A stretch of 64,000 bases of DNA from positions 107,057 through 171,056 of the forward strand of contig NZ_JACSQC010000008.1 in the NCBI RefSeq assembly GCF_014836875.1, in the 5' to 3' direction. A program made the position numbers and the translations under genes. Positions 42,964 to 50,663 of the stretch are shown here, piece after piece (the stretch's first letter is position 1; each line of letters starts with the position of its first letter). The notes under the pieces were generated by a model. The model did no database searches. It worked only from the letters and a program-made list of their open reading frames with translations, and was not told the DNA's origin. The stretch is from Arthrobacter pullicola. GTDB taxonomy: Bacteria > Actinomycetota > Actinomycetes > Actinomycetales > Micrococcaceae.

Positions 42964-43832
42964 GCCACACAGTGGCGGCCGCCGCCTCGCAGCTGGCAGC
43001 ACCAGGACCGGGCGCACCCCGTTCAGGACGCCGTTTCCCGCGGATTCAGCCAGGCCTGGTCCTCGCCTGGCTGGTCCTGGGAATTGTTGCCCTCTGGGCC
43101 ATCGCCCCGGGTCTGTTCACCAGCCACAGCGCTACGTCCGGCACGGCCAGGGACAAACTCCTGCCGCCCGGCGGCGAGTACTTGCTCGGCACCGATGAAC
43201 TGGGCCGCGACCTCTTTTCGCGGATCATCCACGGTTCCATCAACTCCTTGACGGGCGCCCTGGTGGCCGTCGCCGTCGGGCTGGTGGTGGGAACGCTTTT
43301 GGGCCTGCTGGCCGGATCGGTCGGCGGCGTCACGGATGCGGTGGTGATGCGGATTGTGGACGTCCTGCTGTCCATTCCGGGCCTGCTGCTGTCACTGAGC
43401 ATCATCATCATCCTCGGCTTTGGCACGGTGAACGCCGCCATCGCTGTGGGTGTGGGTTCGGTGGCCAGTTTCGCCAGGTTGTCCCGGTCCGAGGTCCTGA
43501 GAGTCCGCCGCAGCGATTTCGTCGAAGCAGCCTTCGGCAGCGGCGGAACGTTCACCGCGGTCCTGAGGCGGCATATCCTGCCGAACTCTGCCGGACCGGT
43601 CCTGGCGCTGGTGGCCCTGCAGTTCGGCAGCGCCATCCTGGCCATCTCCACCCTGGGATTCCTTGGCTACGGTCCGCCTCCACCCACCCCGGAGTGGGGG
43701 CTGCTGATCGCTGAGGGCCGGAACTACGTTGCCACGTCCTGGTGGCTGACCACCTATCCGGGGCTGGTGGTGGTGGCGGTAGTCGTGTCGGCCAACCGCA
43801 TCAGCCACTCGATCCGAAAGGTACTACCGTGA
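42960..43832 (+). CDS. Peptide-type ABC permease (DppC-like)
   Basis: A 290-residue permease with the landmark LLGTDELGRDLFSRIIHGS and the EAA loop DFVEAAFGSGGTFTAVLRRH then ILPNSAGP, plus GPPPPTPEWGLLIAEGRN near the end. It overlaps its neighbours at both ends (ATGA and GTGA). It forms the channel with the preceding permease. Confidence 0.9.
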   Translation: MSHTVAAAASQLAAPGPGAPRSGRRFPRIQPGLVLAWLVLGIVALWAIAPGLFTSHSATSGTARDKLLPPGGEYLLGTDELGRDLFSRIIHGSINSLTGALVAVAVGLVVGTLLGLLAGSVGGVTDAVVMRIVDVLLSIPGLLLSLSIIIILGFGTVNAAIAVGVGSVASFARLSRSEVLRVRRSDFVEAAFGSGGTFTAVLRRHILPNSAGPVLALVALQFGSAILAISTLGFLGYGPPPPTPEWGLLIAEGRNYVATSWWLTTYPGLVVVAVVVSANRISHSIRKVLP

Positions 43833-45487
43833 CCGACGCCCTCATTGACCTGGCCACAGCATCGCCCGCGCCGTCGGGCAGCGTTCCCGTGCTGGAACTG
43901 GAGAACCTGTCCGTGTCCTACACGGATCAGCACCGGCGGCACCGCAGGGTCGTCCACGATGTGTCACTGCAGATTGCTCCCGGCGAGGTGCTGGCGCTGG
44001 TGGGGGAATCGGGGTCCGGGAAGTCCACCACCGCACAGGCAGTCATCGGCCTCCTCGCCGGAAACGGAAGGGTGGACGGCGGAAGCATCCGGCTCAACGG
44101 CACCGATATTGCCGGCTGGTCGCAGAAACGCCTGGAGTCGATCCGCGGAGCCAAAATCAGCCTCATCCCACAGGATCCCACCAGCTCCTTGAACCCCGTG
44201 CTGACAATTGGCGCGCAGGTGGAAGAGGTGCTGCGCCTGCACACAAAGCTCTCCAAGCCGGACCGCCGGCAGCGGGTCCTGGAGCTGCTGGAGCGCGTTG
44301 GCCTCCCGGAGCCGGAACGCCGCGCCGGGCAGTATGCCCATGAACTCTCCGGCGGCATGAAGCAGCGCGTCCTGATCGCCGCGGCCATTGCCCTCCGGCC
44401 TCAACTGATCATCGCCGACGAAGCCACGAGTGCCCTGGACGTCACCGTTCAGCGGCGGATCCTTGACCTGATCGATGACCTTCGGGCTGAGACCGGCACC
44501 GCGGTCCTCTTCGTCACGCACGATCTCGGCGTTGCCGCTGACCGGGCCGATCGGATAGCGGTACTCAAAGGGGGACGGATCCAGGAGCAGGGCCGCACCG
44601 CTGAAGTGCTCACCCACCCGTCAAGCGCCTACACCCGGCAGCTGCTCTCCGACGCGCCGTCGATCGCCCCGGGCCCGCAGCGGCCTGCGCCAACGCCCCG
44701 CGGCGGGAACGCAGTGGAGGTCCATAACCTCATCCAGGAGTTCCCCACCGGGCGGAAACAGCCGGCGTTCCGGGCCGTGGACGGCGTGAGCTTCCAGGTT
44801 CCGCAGGGCACCACCCATGCCATTGTCGGAGAATCCGGTTCCGGAAAAACCACCACGGCGCGCGCCCTCGCAGGCTTCCAGCGGCCCACCGCCGGCAGCA
44901 TCTCCATCGGCGGCCAGGAACTTTCCACGCTGGAAGCCAAAGGTCTCCGCCAGTTCCGCAAACACGTCCAGCTGGTTTACCAGAACCCCTTCACCTCGCT
45001 CGATCCGCGGCAGACCATCACCCGGATCATCGAAGAACCGCTGTTGAACTTCGCCCCGGTACCCCGCCAGGACCGTACCAAGGCCGCGCGGGACCTGCTC
45101 AACCGTGTTCACCTGCCGGAGTCGGTGCTCACCAAGCATCCCCGAGAACTCTCCGGCGGCCAGCGCCAGCGCGTGGCCATTGCCAGGGCGCTGGTCCTCA
45201 ACCCGCAGGTACTGATCCTCGACGAAGCAGTTTCCGCGCTGGACGTCACCGTGCAGTCCCAAATCCTTGGGCTGCTGGAGGAACTGCAGCGGGAACTGGA
45301 CCTCACCTACATCTTCATCACCCATGACCTGGCTGTTGTGAGACAGATTGCAGACACGGTCTCCGTGATGAGTGGAGGCCGCCAGCTGGAGGTCGGAACG
45401 GTATCCGAAGTCTTCGACAATCCGCAGCATCCATACACCCGGGAACTGATCGAAGCGATCCCCGGCAACCGAAAGGCCACGCAATGA
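43829..45487 (+). CDS. Peptide-type ABC transporter, fused two-domain ATPase
   Basis: A 552-residue protein with two ATPase domains. Each has Walker A GESGSGKS or GESGSGKT, signature LSGGMKQRVLIA or LSGGQRQRVAIA, and Walker B IADEATSALD or LILDEAVSALD, with FVTHDLGV and FITHDLAV as switch regions. GTG 43829 overlaps the permease stop (GTGA). It powers import of the ligand of the upstream lipoprotein. The fused form parallels the ATPase at 21842, but sequence differences show they are not a recent duplication. Confidence 0.92.
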   Translation: MTDALIDLATASPAPSGSVPVLELENLSVSYTDQHRRHRRVVHDVSLQIAPGEVLALVGESGSGKSTTAQAVIGLLAGNGRVDGGSIRLNGTDIAGWSQKRLESIRGAKISLIPQDPTSSLNPVLTIGAQVEEVLRLHTKLSKPDRRQRVLELLERVGLPEPERRAGQYAHELSGGMKQRVLIAAAIALRPQLIIADEATSALDVTVQRRILDLIDDLRAETGTAVLFVTHDLGVAADRADRIAVLKGGRIQEQGRTAEVLTHPSSAYTRQLLSDAPSIAPGPQRPAPTPRGGNAVEVHNLIQEFPTGRKQPAFRAVDGVSFQVPQGTTHAIVGESGSGKTTTARALAGFQRPTAGSISIGGQELSTLEAKGLRQFRKHVQLVYQNPFTSLDPRQTITRIIEEPLLNFAPVPRQDRTKAARDLLNRVHLPESVLTKHPRELSGGQRQRVAIARALVLNPQVLILDEAVSALDVTVQSQILGLLEELQRELDLTYIFITHDLAVVRQIADTVSVMSGGRQLEVGTVSEVFDNPQHPYTRELIEAIPGNRKATQ

Positions 45488-46533
45488 CCGACTCTGCAGC
45501 AGCTGCCAAGCGGATCGGGTTCTTCACCCGCCTGCTCGACGACGCCGGCCCGGCCGACCGCTACCGTCTAGCCCTGGAGCAGATCCTGGCAGCAGAGGAA
45601 GCCGGGTTCCACACCGCCTGGGTTGCGCAGCACCACTTCAACGAGACCGAAGGCGGCTTGCCCGCTCCCCTGGTCTTCCTTGCCCATGCCGCCGCCCTGA
45701 CGTCCCGGATCCGGCTTGGCACGGCGATCATCACCCTGCCCCTGGAGGATCCGCTGCGGGTGTCCGAGGACGCGGCCGTGTTGGACCTGCTGTCCGGCGG
45801 CAGGCTGGAGGTGGGTGTGGGCACCGGGGGAACCGCATCCTCGTTCGCCGCGTTCGGCCTGGATTCCGACCAGCGCCGCCAGATTTTCGCGGACAACCTT
45901 CAGCTCCTCACCGAGGCCTGGAGCGGGAAGAACCTCCGGTCCACAGCCAATTCGCTCTACCCGGCCGCACCGCAGCTGCTCGAGCGGCTCTGGCAGGCGA
46001 CGTTCTCTGCCAGCGGAGGCGAACGGGCTGGTAGTGCCGGTGACGGCCTGATGCTGTCACGGACCCAGCCGCGGAACGAAGCCCTGCAGGGCGCACCGCT
46101 TGACCGGCTGCAGAATCCCATCATCGACGCCTACCTGGCAGCCCTCCCGGCCGGCACCACGCCTCGAATCCTTGCCTCCCGCACGCTGTTCGTCGCGGAC
46201 GACAGGGCAACGGCCCTCCGGCTGGCGGAGGCCGGCCTGTCCCGGATCGTCCCCCATTTCGAGCGCCAGGGGCACGTGTTCGAAAGCCACGATGTGGAGG
46301 CCCTCATCGCTGCCACGGACGCGCACGTTGGCACGGTGGAGGACGTCGTTGAGTCGCTCGGCAGGGACAGCTCGCTGCAGCGCGCAACGGACGTTTCGTT
46401 CCAGGTCCATTCCATTGATCCGCCCCATGAGTACGTTCTGCGTTCCATCGAGCTGACGGCCACGGAAGTGGCGCCGCGGCTCGGATGGCATCCGGACCCC
46501 GCCGATCTACCCACCCTGCAAGGAGAGAAATGA
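45484..46533 (+). CDS. Luciferase-like FMN monooxygenase, KPN_01858-like
   Basis: A 349-residue TIM-barrel enzyme. IGFFTRLLDDAGPADRYRLA opens it; EAGFHTAWVAQHHFNETEGG, RIRLGTAIITLPLEDPLRVS and VLDLLSGGRLEVGVGTGGTA are luciferase-like family blocks. It lies directly after the importer ATPase (ATGA overlap) and before two CMD/AhpD-type proteins, the arrangement I remember for the KPN_01858 subfamily. It probably oxidises the imported compound with reduced FMN. Substrate and product are not known. Confidence 0.87.
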   Translation: MTDSAAAAKRIGFFTRLLDDAGPADRYRLALEQILAAEEAGFHTAWVAQHHFNETEGGLPAPLVFLAHAAALTSRIRLGTAIITLPLEDPLRVSEDAAVLDLLSGGRLEVGVGTGGTASSFAAFGLDSDQRRQIFADNLQLLTEAWSGKNLRSTANSLYPAAPQLLERLWQATFSASGGERAGSAGDGLMLSRTQPRNEALQGAPLDRLQNPIIDAYLAALPAGTTPRILASRTLFVADDRATALRLAEAGLSRIVPHFERQGHVFESHDVEALIAATDAHVGTVEDVVESLGRDSSLQRATDVSFQVHSIDPPHEYVLRSIELTATEVAPRLGWHPDPADLPTLQGEK

Positions 46534-47198
46534 GCAGCACGATACCCGACGCCGTCGACACCATTCTGGGGAGCAGTCCCGGATCAGCTCTGGACACGCT
46601 GCGGCGCCGCCGGCCCGTCACCCATGAGAACACCCAGGCCAGCTATCTGGCGCTCTTCCATCCCGATGACCTGGCCGATGCGGGCCTGACGGAACGCTTC
46701 GCCGTCGCCGTATTCGCGGCTTCTTTGCACGGCAGCCAGGCGGCAGCGGAGTTCTATGGCCGGGGCCTGGCGGCTGCGGGCGCAGATCCGGGCCTGCGCG
46801 CCGCGCTGCGGGAGGCCGCAGCGTCCGGCGCGGCACAGGGACCCTACGGGAAGTACCGGGAACCGGGGCTTCGGAACGAGGACCGTGAGGGACCGCGGTG
46901 GACAGCTGCCCCCGCGGTGCGCGAGGCGCTGGGCCTCAGGCTGGCGGCCGCCCTGGAGCACGCGCATCTCCTGGTCTTCCGGCCCCGGGAATCCTCACCG
47001 GCAGCACTGGAGGCCTTGGTCGACGCCGGCTGGTCAACCACCGGAATCGTAACCCTGTCGCAACTGGTGGCTTTCCTGTCCTATCAGCTCCGGGTTATCG
47101 CCGGGCTGCGGCTCCTAACCGATACCCCCGCAGGGGAAGCAGTGCTGGCCGCGGACGCGGCACTTGCAGAAGCCCAGACCGTAAGGATCGAATCATGA
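46530..47198 (+). CDS. CMD-domain protein, Avi_7170-like
   Basis: A 222-residue protein of the carboxymuconolactone decarboxylase/AhpD fold. YLALFHPDDLADAGLTERFA, VAVFAASLHGSQAAAEFYGR and VTLSQLVAFLSYQLRVIAGL are recognisable blocks. It lacks the CxxC redox motif, unlike the following gene. AGGAGAG precedes the ATG, which overlaps the monooxygenase stop. It probably forms a heteromeric or sequential partner with the next protein; its chemical role is unknown. Confidence 0.82.
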   Translation: MSSTIPDAVDTILGSSPGSALDTLRRRRPVTHENTQASYLALFHPDDLADAGLTERFAVAVFAASLHGSQAAAEFYGRGLAAAGADPGLRAALREAAASGAAQGPYGKYREPGLRNEDREGPRWTAAPAVREALGLRLAAALEHAHLLVFRPRESSPAALEALVDAGWSTTGIVTLSQLVAFLSYQLRVIAGLRLLTDTPAGEAVLAADAALAEAQTVRIES

Positions 47199-47797
47199 CC
47201 GGCGAAGTAATCACCTATGCCACTCTGGACCGCCCCGAGGCCTTCACCCAGGCGCAGATCGGGTGGGTTCCCTGGCTGCATGCCCCCGCCGTGGAGGACC
47301 TGACGGAGCGGCAGTATGCCGGGCTGGTGGACCGTTCCCGGGCCTCGAACGAGTACTTCCGCCTGCTGGTCCGAGACCCGGACATTCTGGGGGCACGGAC
47401 ACGGACGGACAAGGACATCTTTTACAACACGGCCGAAGGGCTGCCGCGTGCCGAGCGCGAGTTGGCGGCGGCAGCGGCGTCCCGGGAGAACGGCTGCGTT
47501 TTTTGCGCCTCCGTTCACGCCAGGTTTGCCGCCCACTATTCGGACCGGCCTGATGACGTCCAGCGGCTCCTGGACGAGGGCACTTCCGCTGACCTTGGCC
47601 CCCGGTGGAATGCGATTGCCGCTGCAGCACGCGCGCTTACCCAGACGCCCCCGCAGCTGGACGACACCCACATCCAGGCGCTTGCGGACCAAGGGCTCAG
47701 CGTGCTGGAGATCTCCGACGTGATCCACGGGGCGGCATTCTTCAACTGGGCCAACCGGCTGATGCTCTCACTCGGTGAGCCCGGCCAGCGGCACTAG
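47195..47797 (+). CDS. AhpD/alkylhydroperoxidase-like protein, Avi_7169-like
   Basis: A 200-residue AhpD-fold protein with an intact redox centre ENGCVFCASVHARF: Cys101, Cys104 and His108. TQAQIGWVPWLHAPAVEDLT near the start and ISDVIHGAAFFNWANRLMLS near the end complete the fold. Such proteins reduce peroxides or disulfides. In this operon it may remove the peroxide or reactive intermediate formed by the monooxygenase, or act on the product. ATG 47195 overlaps the preceding stop (ATGA). Confidence 0.86.
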   Translation: MTGEVITYATLDRPEAFTQAQIGWVPWLHAPAVEDLTERQYAGLVDRSRASNEYFRLLVRDPDILGARTRTDKDIFYNTAEGLPRAERELAAAAASRENGCVFCASVHARFAAHYSDRPDDVQRLLDEGTSADLGPRWNAIAAAARALTQTPPQLDDTHIQALADQGLSVLEISDVIHGAAFFNWANRLMLSLGEPGQRH

Positions 47798-47839
47798 CGG
47801 AGAAACGCCCCGCGCACCGCGAACAGGTGTTAAGGCAGA

Positions 47840-47871
47840 AACGGCACCGTCCTTCAGGGGACGGTGCCGTT
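47840..47871. terminator. Bidirectional terminator between the importer operon and the MetE-like gene
   Basis: AACGGCACCGTCC (47840-47852) pairs perfectly with GGACGGTGCCGTT (47859-47871) over a 6-base loop. It lies between two convergent stops at 47797 and 47886. Confidence 0.82.
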
Positions 47872-47885
47872 CCTACGCCGCGGTT

Positions 47886-49124
47886 TTAGACGGTGGATCC
47901 TGAACGCGCGAAGAGCCGGTTCGAGGCGATCTGCGCGCCACGGCCCAGGGACTCGAGCTTGGCATCGGCGATCTGCGGGTGCAGCCGCCCGCCGAGCCCG
48001 CAGTCGGTGGAGGCGATGACGTTCTCGCGGCCCACCAGGCCGGCGAAGCGCTCGATCCGCTGGGCGACCAGCTCCGGGTGCTCGACCACGTTTGTCGCAT
48101 GCGAGACGACACCGGGGACCAGGACCTTTCCTTCTGGAAGCGCCGTGTCCTGCCACAGGGTCCACTCGTGTTCATGCCGGACATTGCCAGCCTCGAAAGA
48201 GTACGAGCCCGCGTTGACGGCGAGTACAAGGTCCACGATATTGCGGAACTCGATGTCGGTGGTGTGCGGGCCGTGCCAGGATCCCCAGCAGACATGGAAG
48301 CGTACCTGCTCCTCAGGAAGACCGCGCAGGGCATAGTTCAGCGCTTCGACCCGGATCTGCGTGAAACGCTGGTAGTCCTCGACACTGGGCGCAGGATTAA
48401 TCTGGTCCCAGTTTTCCGCAATGGACGGATCATCAATCTGAACAATCAGTCCTGCATCGACGATCGCGCTGTATTCCTCGCGCAGCACGTCGGCCCAGGC
48501 GTAGATGAACTCTTCCTCGCTGGCGTAATAGTCGTTGCCGATCCGGCTGGCGGACCCGGGTGAAAGAGCGGTAATAAACCCGGTGGCCAGGCCCGCAGCG
48601 GCGAGGCCGGCTTTGAGGTTCGTGATGTCGCTGGCCAGCGCTGCCTGGCCGGTGTAGGAAATCGGTCCGGTCGCGGACGGGAACGCGGTGGCGTTCCTGC
48701 CGATCTGGATCCCGCTTTCCGGGTCTTGGTACGCCGCGGCGAACCGGGTCCAGTCGCGCCGGTCGGCAAAGGAAGTGAGCTTGATGCTGCCCGGTTCGCT
48801 GCGGACCGGGGCCGCAAGGATCGGGTTGAAGTCCGTCAGCTCCAGGCCTGCGGTGCGCTGGAAGCTGTAGGTCCACCAGGCCCCGTAATCCACGGCATTG
48901 GACATGGCCTTGCCGTATTCCCCGTCGCCGGGGATCGTGATCCCAAGATCCTTCTGATGCTGGACGAGGTCAACTACTGCATCTGTGAGCAGCCCCTCGA
49001 ACTCGGGCGTCCGCTCCAGGGTGAACCCGTCCTCGGCGAAGGTGCGGGCCGCGTTGGCCGCAATGAGTTCCGGGGTGCGGGGCAAGGACCCCGCGTGGCT
49101 GGTGTGAATGCGTTCGATCGTCAT
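47886..49124 (-). CDS. Core MetE-like (cobalamin-independent methionine synthase II family) methyltransferase
   Basis: A 412-residue protein equal to the C-terminal catalytic barrel of MetE. It starts IHTSHAGSLPRTPELIAANA. The zinc ligands are His277 and Cys279 in FHVCWGSWHGPH and Cys375 in STDCGLGGR. It lacks the folate-binding N-terminal half of full MetE; relatives of this kind are called core MetE proteins and may use a methyl donor other than triglutamyl methylfolate. Transfer of a methyl group to homocysteine is supported by the S-box leader 13 bases upstream. ATG 49124 has GGAAGG 9 bases before it, within reach of the riboswitch stem. Confidence 0.87.
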   Translation of the reverse strand: MTIERIHTSHAGSLPRTPELIAANAARTFAEDGFTLERTPEFEGLLTDAVVDLVQHQKDLGITIPGDGEYGKAMSNAVDYGAWWTYSFQRTAGLELTDFNPILAAPVRSEPGSIKLTSFADRRDWTRFAAAYQDPESGIQIGRNATAFPSATGPISYTGQAALASDITNLKAGLAAAGLATGFITALSPGSASRIGNDYYASEEEFIYAWADVLREEYSAIVDAGLIVQIDDPSIAENWDQINPAPSVEDYQRFTQIRVEALNYALRGLPEEQVRFHVCWGSWHGPHTTDIEFRNIVDLVLAVNAGSYSFEAGNVRHEHEWTLWQDTALPEGKVLVPGVVSHATNVVEHPELVAQRIERFAGLVGRENVIASTDCGLGGRLHPQIADAKLESLGRGAQIASNRLFARSGSTV

Positions 49125-49136
49125 GGCTCTTTCCTT

Positions 49137-49227
49137 CCATCGGTCCTGCCATTAGCACCTTTCGGGATGGAAAATCCCGGGGAAGCTGCAGCGTCAATGA
49201 GGCAGGTCTCTCAGCTGCTCTGGATGG
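49137..49227 (-). ncRNA. S-box (SAM-I type) riboswitch before the MetE-like gene
   Basis: Read on the minus strand it starts CCATCCAGAGCAGCTGAGAG, then has a CATTGACGCTGCAGC segment, a hairpin CGGGATTTTCCATCCCG, the hallmark AAAGGTGCTAA, and closes with GGACCGATGG, whose GATGG pairs with the opening CCATC. These match the SAM-I riboswitch layout (AGAG, GA-GAG, TGACGC, GGTGCTAA). The ribosome binding site GGAAGG lies directly after the closing stem strand and only about 13 bases separate it from the ATG, so SAM probably represses translation rather than causing termination. Confidence 0.8.
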
Positions 49228-49456
49228 TGTGGCTTAGGGCTCTAAATCCACCGGTGACGCGGGTGCGCTCCCTCCCCGGACAGGAGCCGGGCACCAAACG
49301 GAGGGACTGCCTACCATGATCGTTGACCATCGCAGACCGGGAAAATCATTCTCTACATTGCCTTGTAATTCGTCATGTGACAGGGAGGCGGGACAGCCAC
49401 GCACTGCTTTGGCGGCCATGGTCACACGACTTCGGCGCCGTTACCCGGCGGGTGGA
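49228..49456 (-). other. Intergenic region between the MetE-like gene leader and the cystathionine-type gene
   Basis: These 229 bases hold no gene that I can support. On the minus strand TTTAGA at 49246-49241 could be the -10 for the S-box transcript, with no convincing -35. A relatively AT-rich patch (49340-49375) may be a further promoter. No terminator with a clear stem is seen below the stop at 49457, so read-through from the metY unit into the MetE-like gene is possible. Confidence 0.35.
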
Positions 49457-50662
49457 TCACGCATGGAGCATCACGCCGTTGCTGCTGAATCCGCGGGTCC
49501 GCTCCAGCGCATGCGCCAGGTCAGCCTGCAGGTCCACCAGGTCCTCCACCCCCACCGACAACCGGACCAGGTCCACGGGCACCGCAAGCCCGGTTCCCCG
49601 CACCGAGGCATGCGTCATCTCCGAGCAGTAGCAGATCAGCGATTCCACCCCGCCCAAACTCACCGACAACGCGAACAGCCGCGTGGATTCGGCAAATGCC
49701 CGTGCCGCCGCCGCTCCCCCGGCGAAGCGCAGGGAAACGATTCCCCCGAAACCTGACATTTGCCGGGCCGCCAGGGCATGCCCCGGGTGTTCGGGCAACC
49801 CGGGATACAGGACCTCGGCGACGCCGGGCTTGTCCCGGAGCCACTCGGCGAGCGCCTGGGCGTTGGAGTTGTGCCGCTCCATCCGCAGGCCAAGGGTCTT
49901 CAGGCCACGGGCGGCCAAATAGCAGTCCTGCGGCCCGGCAACGGCGCCGCCGGCGAACTGCTGGTAGCCGACCGCTTCGGCCAGCTCCCGGCCGCGGAAG
50001 GAACGGTCCGCCACCACCACTGCTCCCCCGAGCACGTCAGAGTGCCCGCCGATGTACTTCGTCGTCGAGTGCACCACCACGTCCGCTCCCAGGTCCAGCG
50101 GCCGCTGCAGATAGGGCGAGGCAAAGGTGTTGTCCACCACCAGCAGTGCCCCGGCCGCGTGTGCCAGCTTGGCCCAGCCAGCCAGGTCCGCGATGCCCAG
50201 CAGCGGATTCGACGGCGTTTCCACCCACAGCACCGCAGTGTTTCCGGGCTGGACTGCGGCTGCCACCGCTGCCAGGTCGGTGATATCCACGGCTGTGTTC
50301 GCCACGCCCCAGGGGCCCAGCAGCCCGTTGATGAGCCGGTTGGTGCCGCCGTAGCCGTCCCCGCCCAGCACTATGTGGTCGCCGGGCCGCAGCACCGCCC
50401 GCAGCAGCGCATCCTCCGCCGCCAGCCCGGAGGCGAAAGCGAAGGCCGCCGTGCCGTGCTCCAATGCGGCCAGCTGGGTTTCGAACCCGTTGCGTGTGGG
50501 GTTGGAGCCGCGGCTGTACTCATGCCCGGCACGCAGCACATTAATTCCGTCCTGCACAAAGGTGGAGGTCTGGTAGATCGGAGGGATTACCGCTCCGGTC
50601 AGCGGGTCCGGTTCCTGTCCAGCGTGGACGGCGGTGGTGTTGAACCCTGCGTACAGTGCCAT
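49457..50662 (-). CDS. Cystathionine gamma-synthase/lyase-type PLP enzyme
   Basis: A 401-residue Cys/Met-metabolism PLP enzyme. Key blocks are YSRGSNPTRNGFETQLAALE, GDGYGGTNRLINGLLG, VVDNTFASPYLQRPLDLGAD and HSTTKYIGGHSDVLGG with the PLP lysine at residue 202; SLGGVESLICYCSEMTHAS is the conserved C-terminal part. The start is ATG 50662 (MALYAGFNTTAVHAGQ), which has GGAGG 6 bases upstream and lies one base past the metY stop. A longer frame from 50749 exists only because it reads through the metY repeat tail. Synthase and lyase cannot be told apart by eye; coupling to metY favours methionine or cysteine interconversion. Confidence 0.87.
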   Translation of the reverse strand: MALYAGFNTTAVHAGQEPDPLTGAVIPPIYQTSTFVQDGINVLRAGHEYSRGSNPTRNGFETQLAALEHGTAAFAFASGLAAEDALLRAVLRPGDHIVLGGDGYGGTNRLINGLLGPWGVANTAVDITDLAAVAAAVQPGNTAVLWVETPSNPLLGIADLAGWAKLAHAAGALLVVDNTFASPYLQRPLDLGADVVVHSTTKYIGGHSDVLGGAVVVADRSFRGRELAEAVGYQQFAGGAVAGPQDCYLAARGLKTLGLRMERHNSNAQALAEWLRDKPGVAEVLYPGLPEHPGHALAARQMSGFGGIVSLRFAGGAAAARAFAESTRLFALSVSLGGVESLICYCSEMTHASVRGTGLAVPVDLVRLSVGVEDLVDLQADLAHALERTRGFSSNGVMLHA

Positions 50663-50663
50663 C

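Noticed and set aside
40228..49439. Shared 13-base word CGACTTCGGCGCC at 40228-40240 and 49427-49439, both near sulfur genes
   Set aside because: A 13-base match is expected by chance many times in 64 kb of GC-rich DNA, and the flanks agree poorly, so it is not offered as a regulator site.
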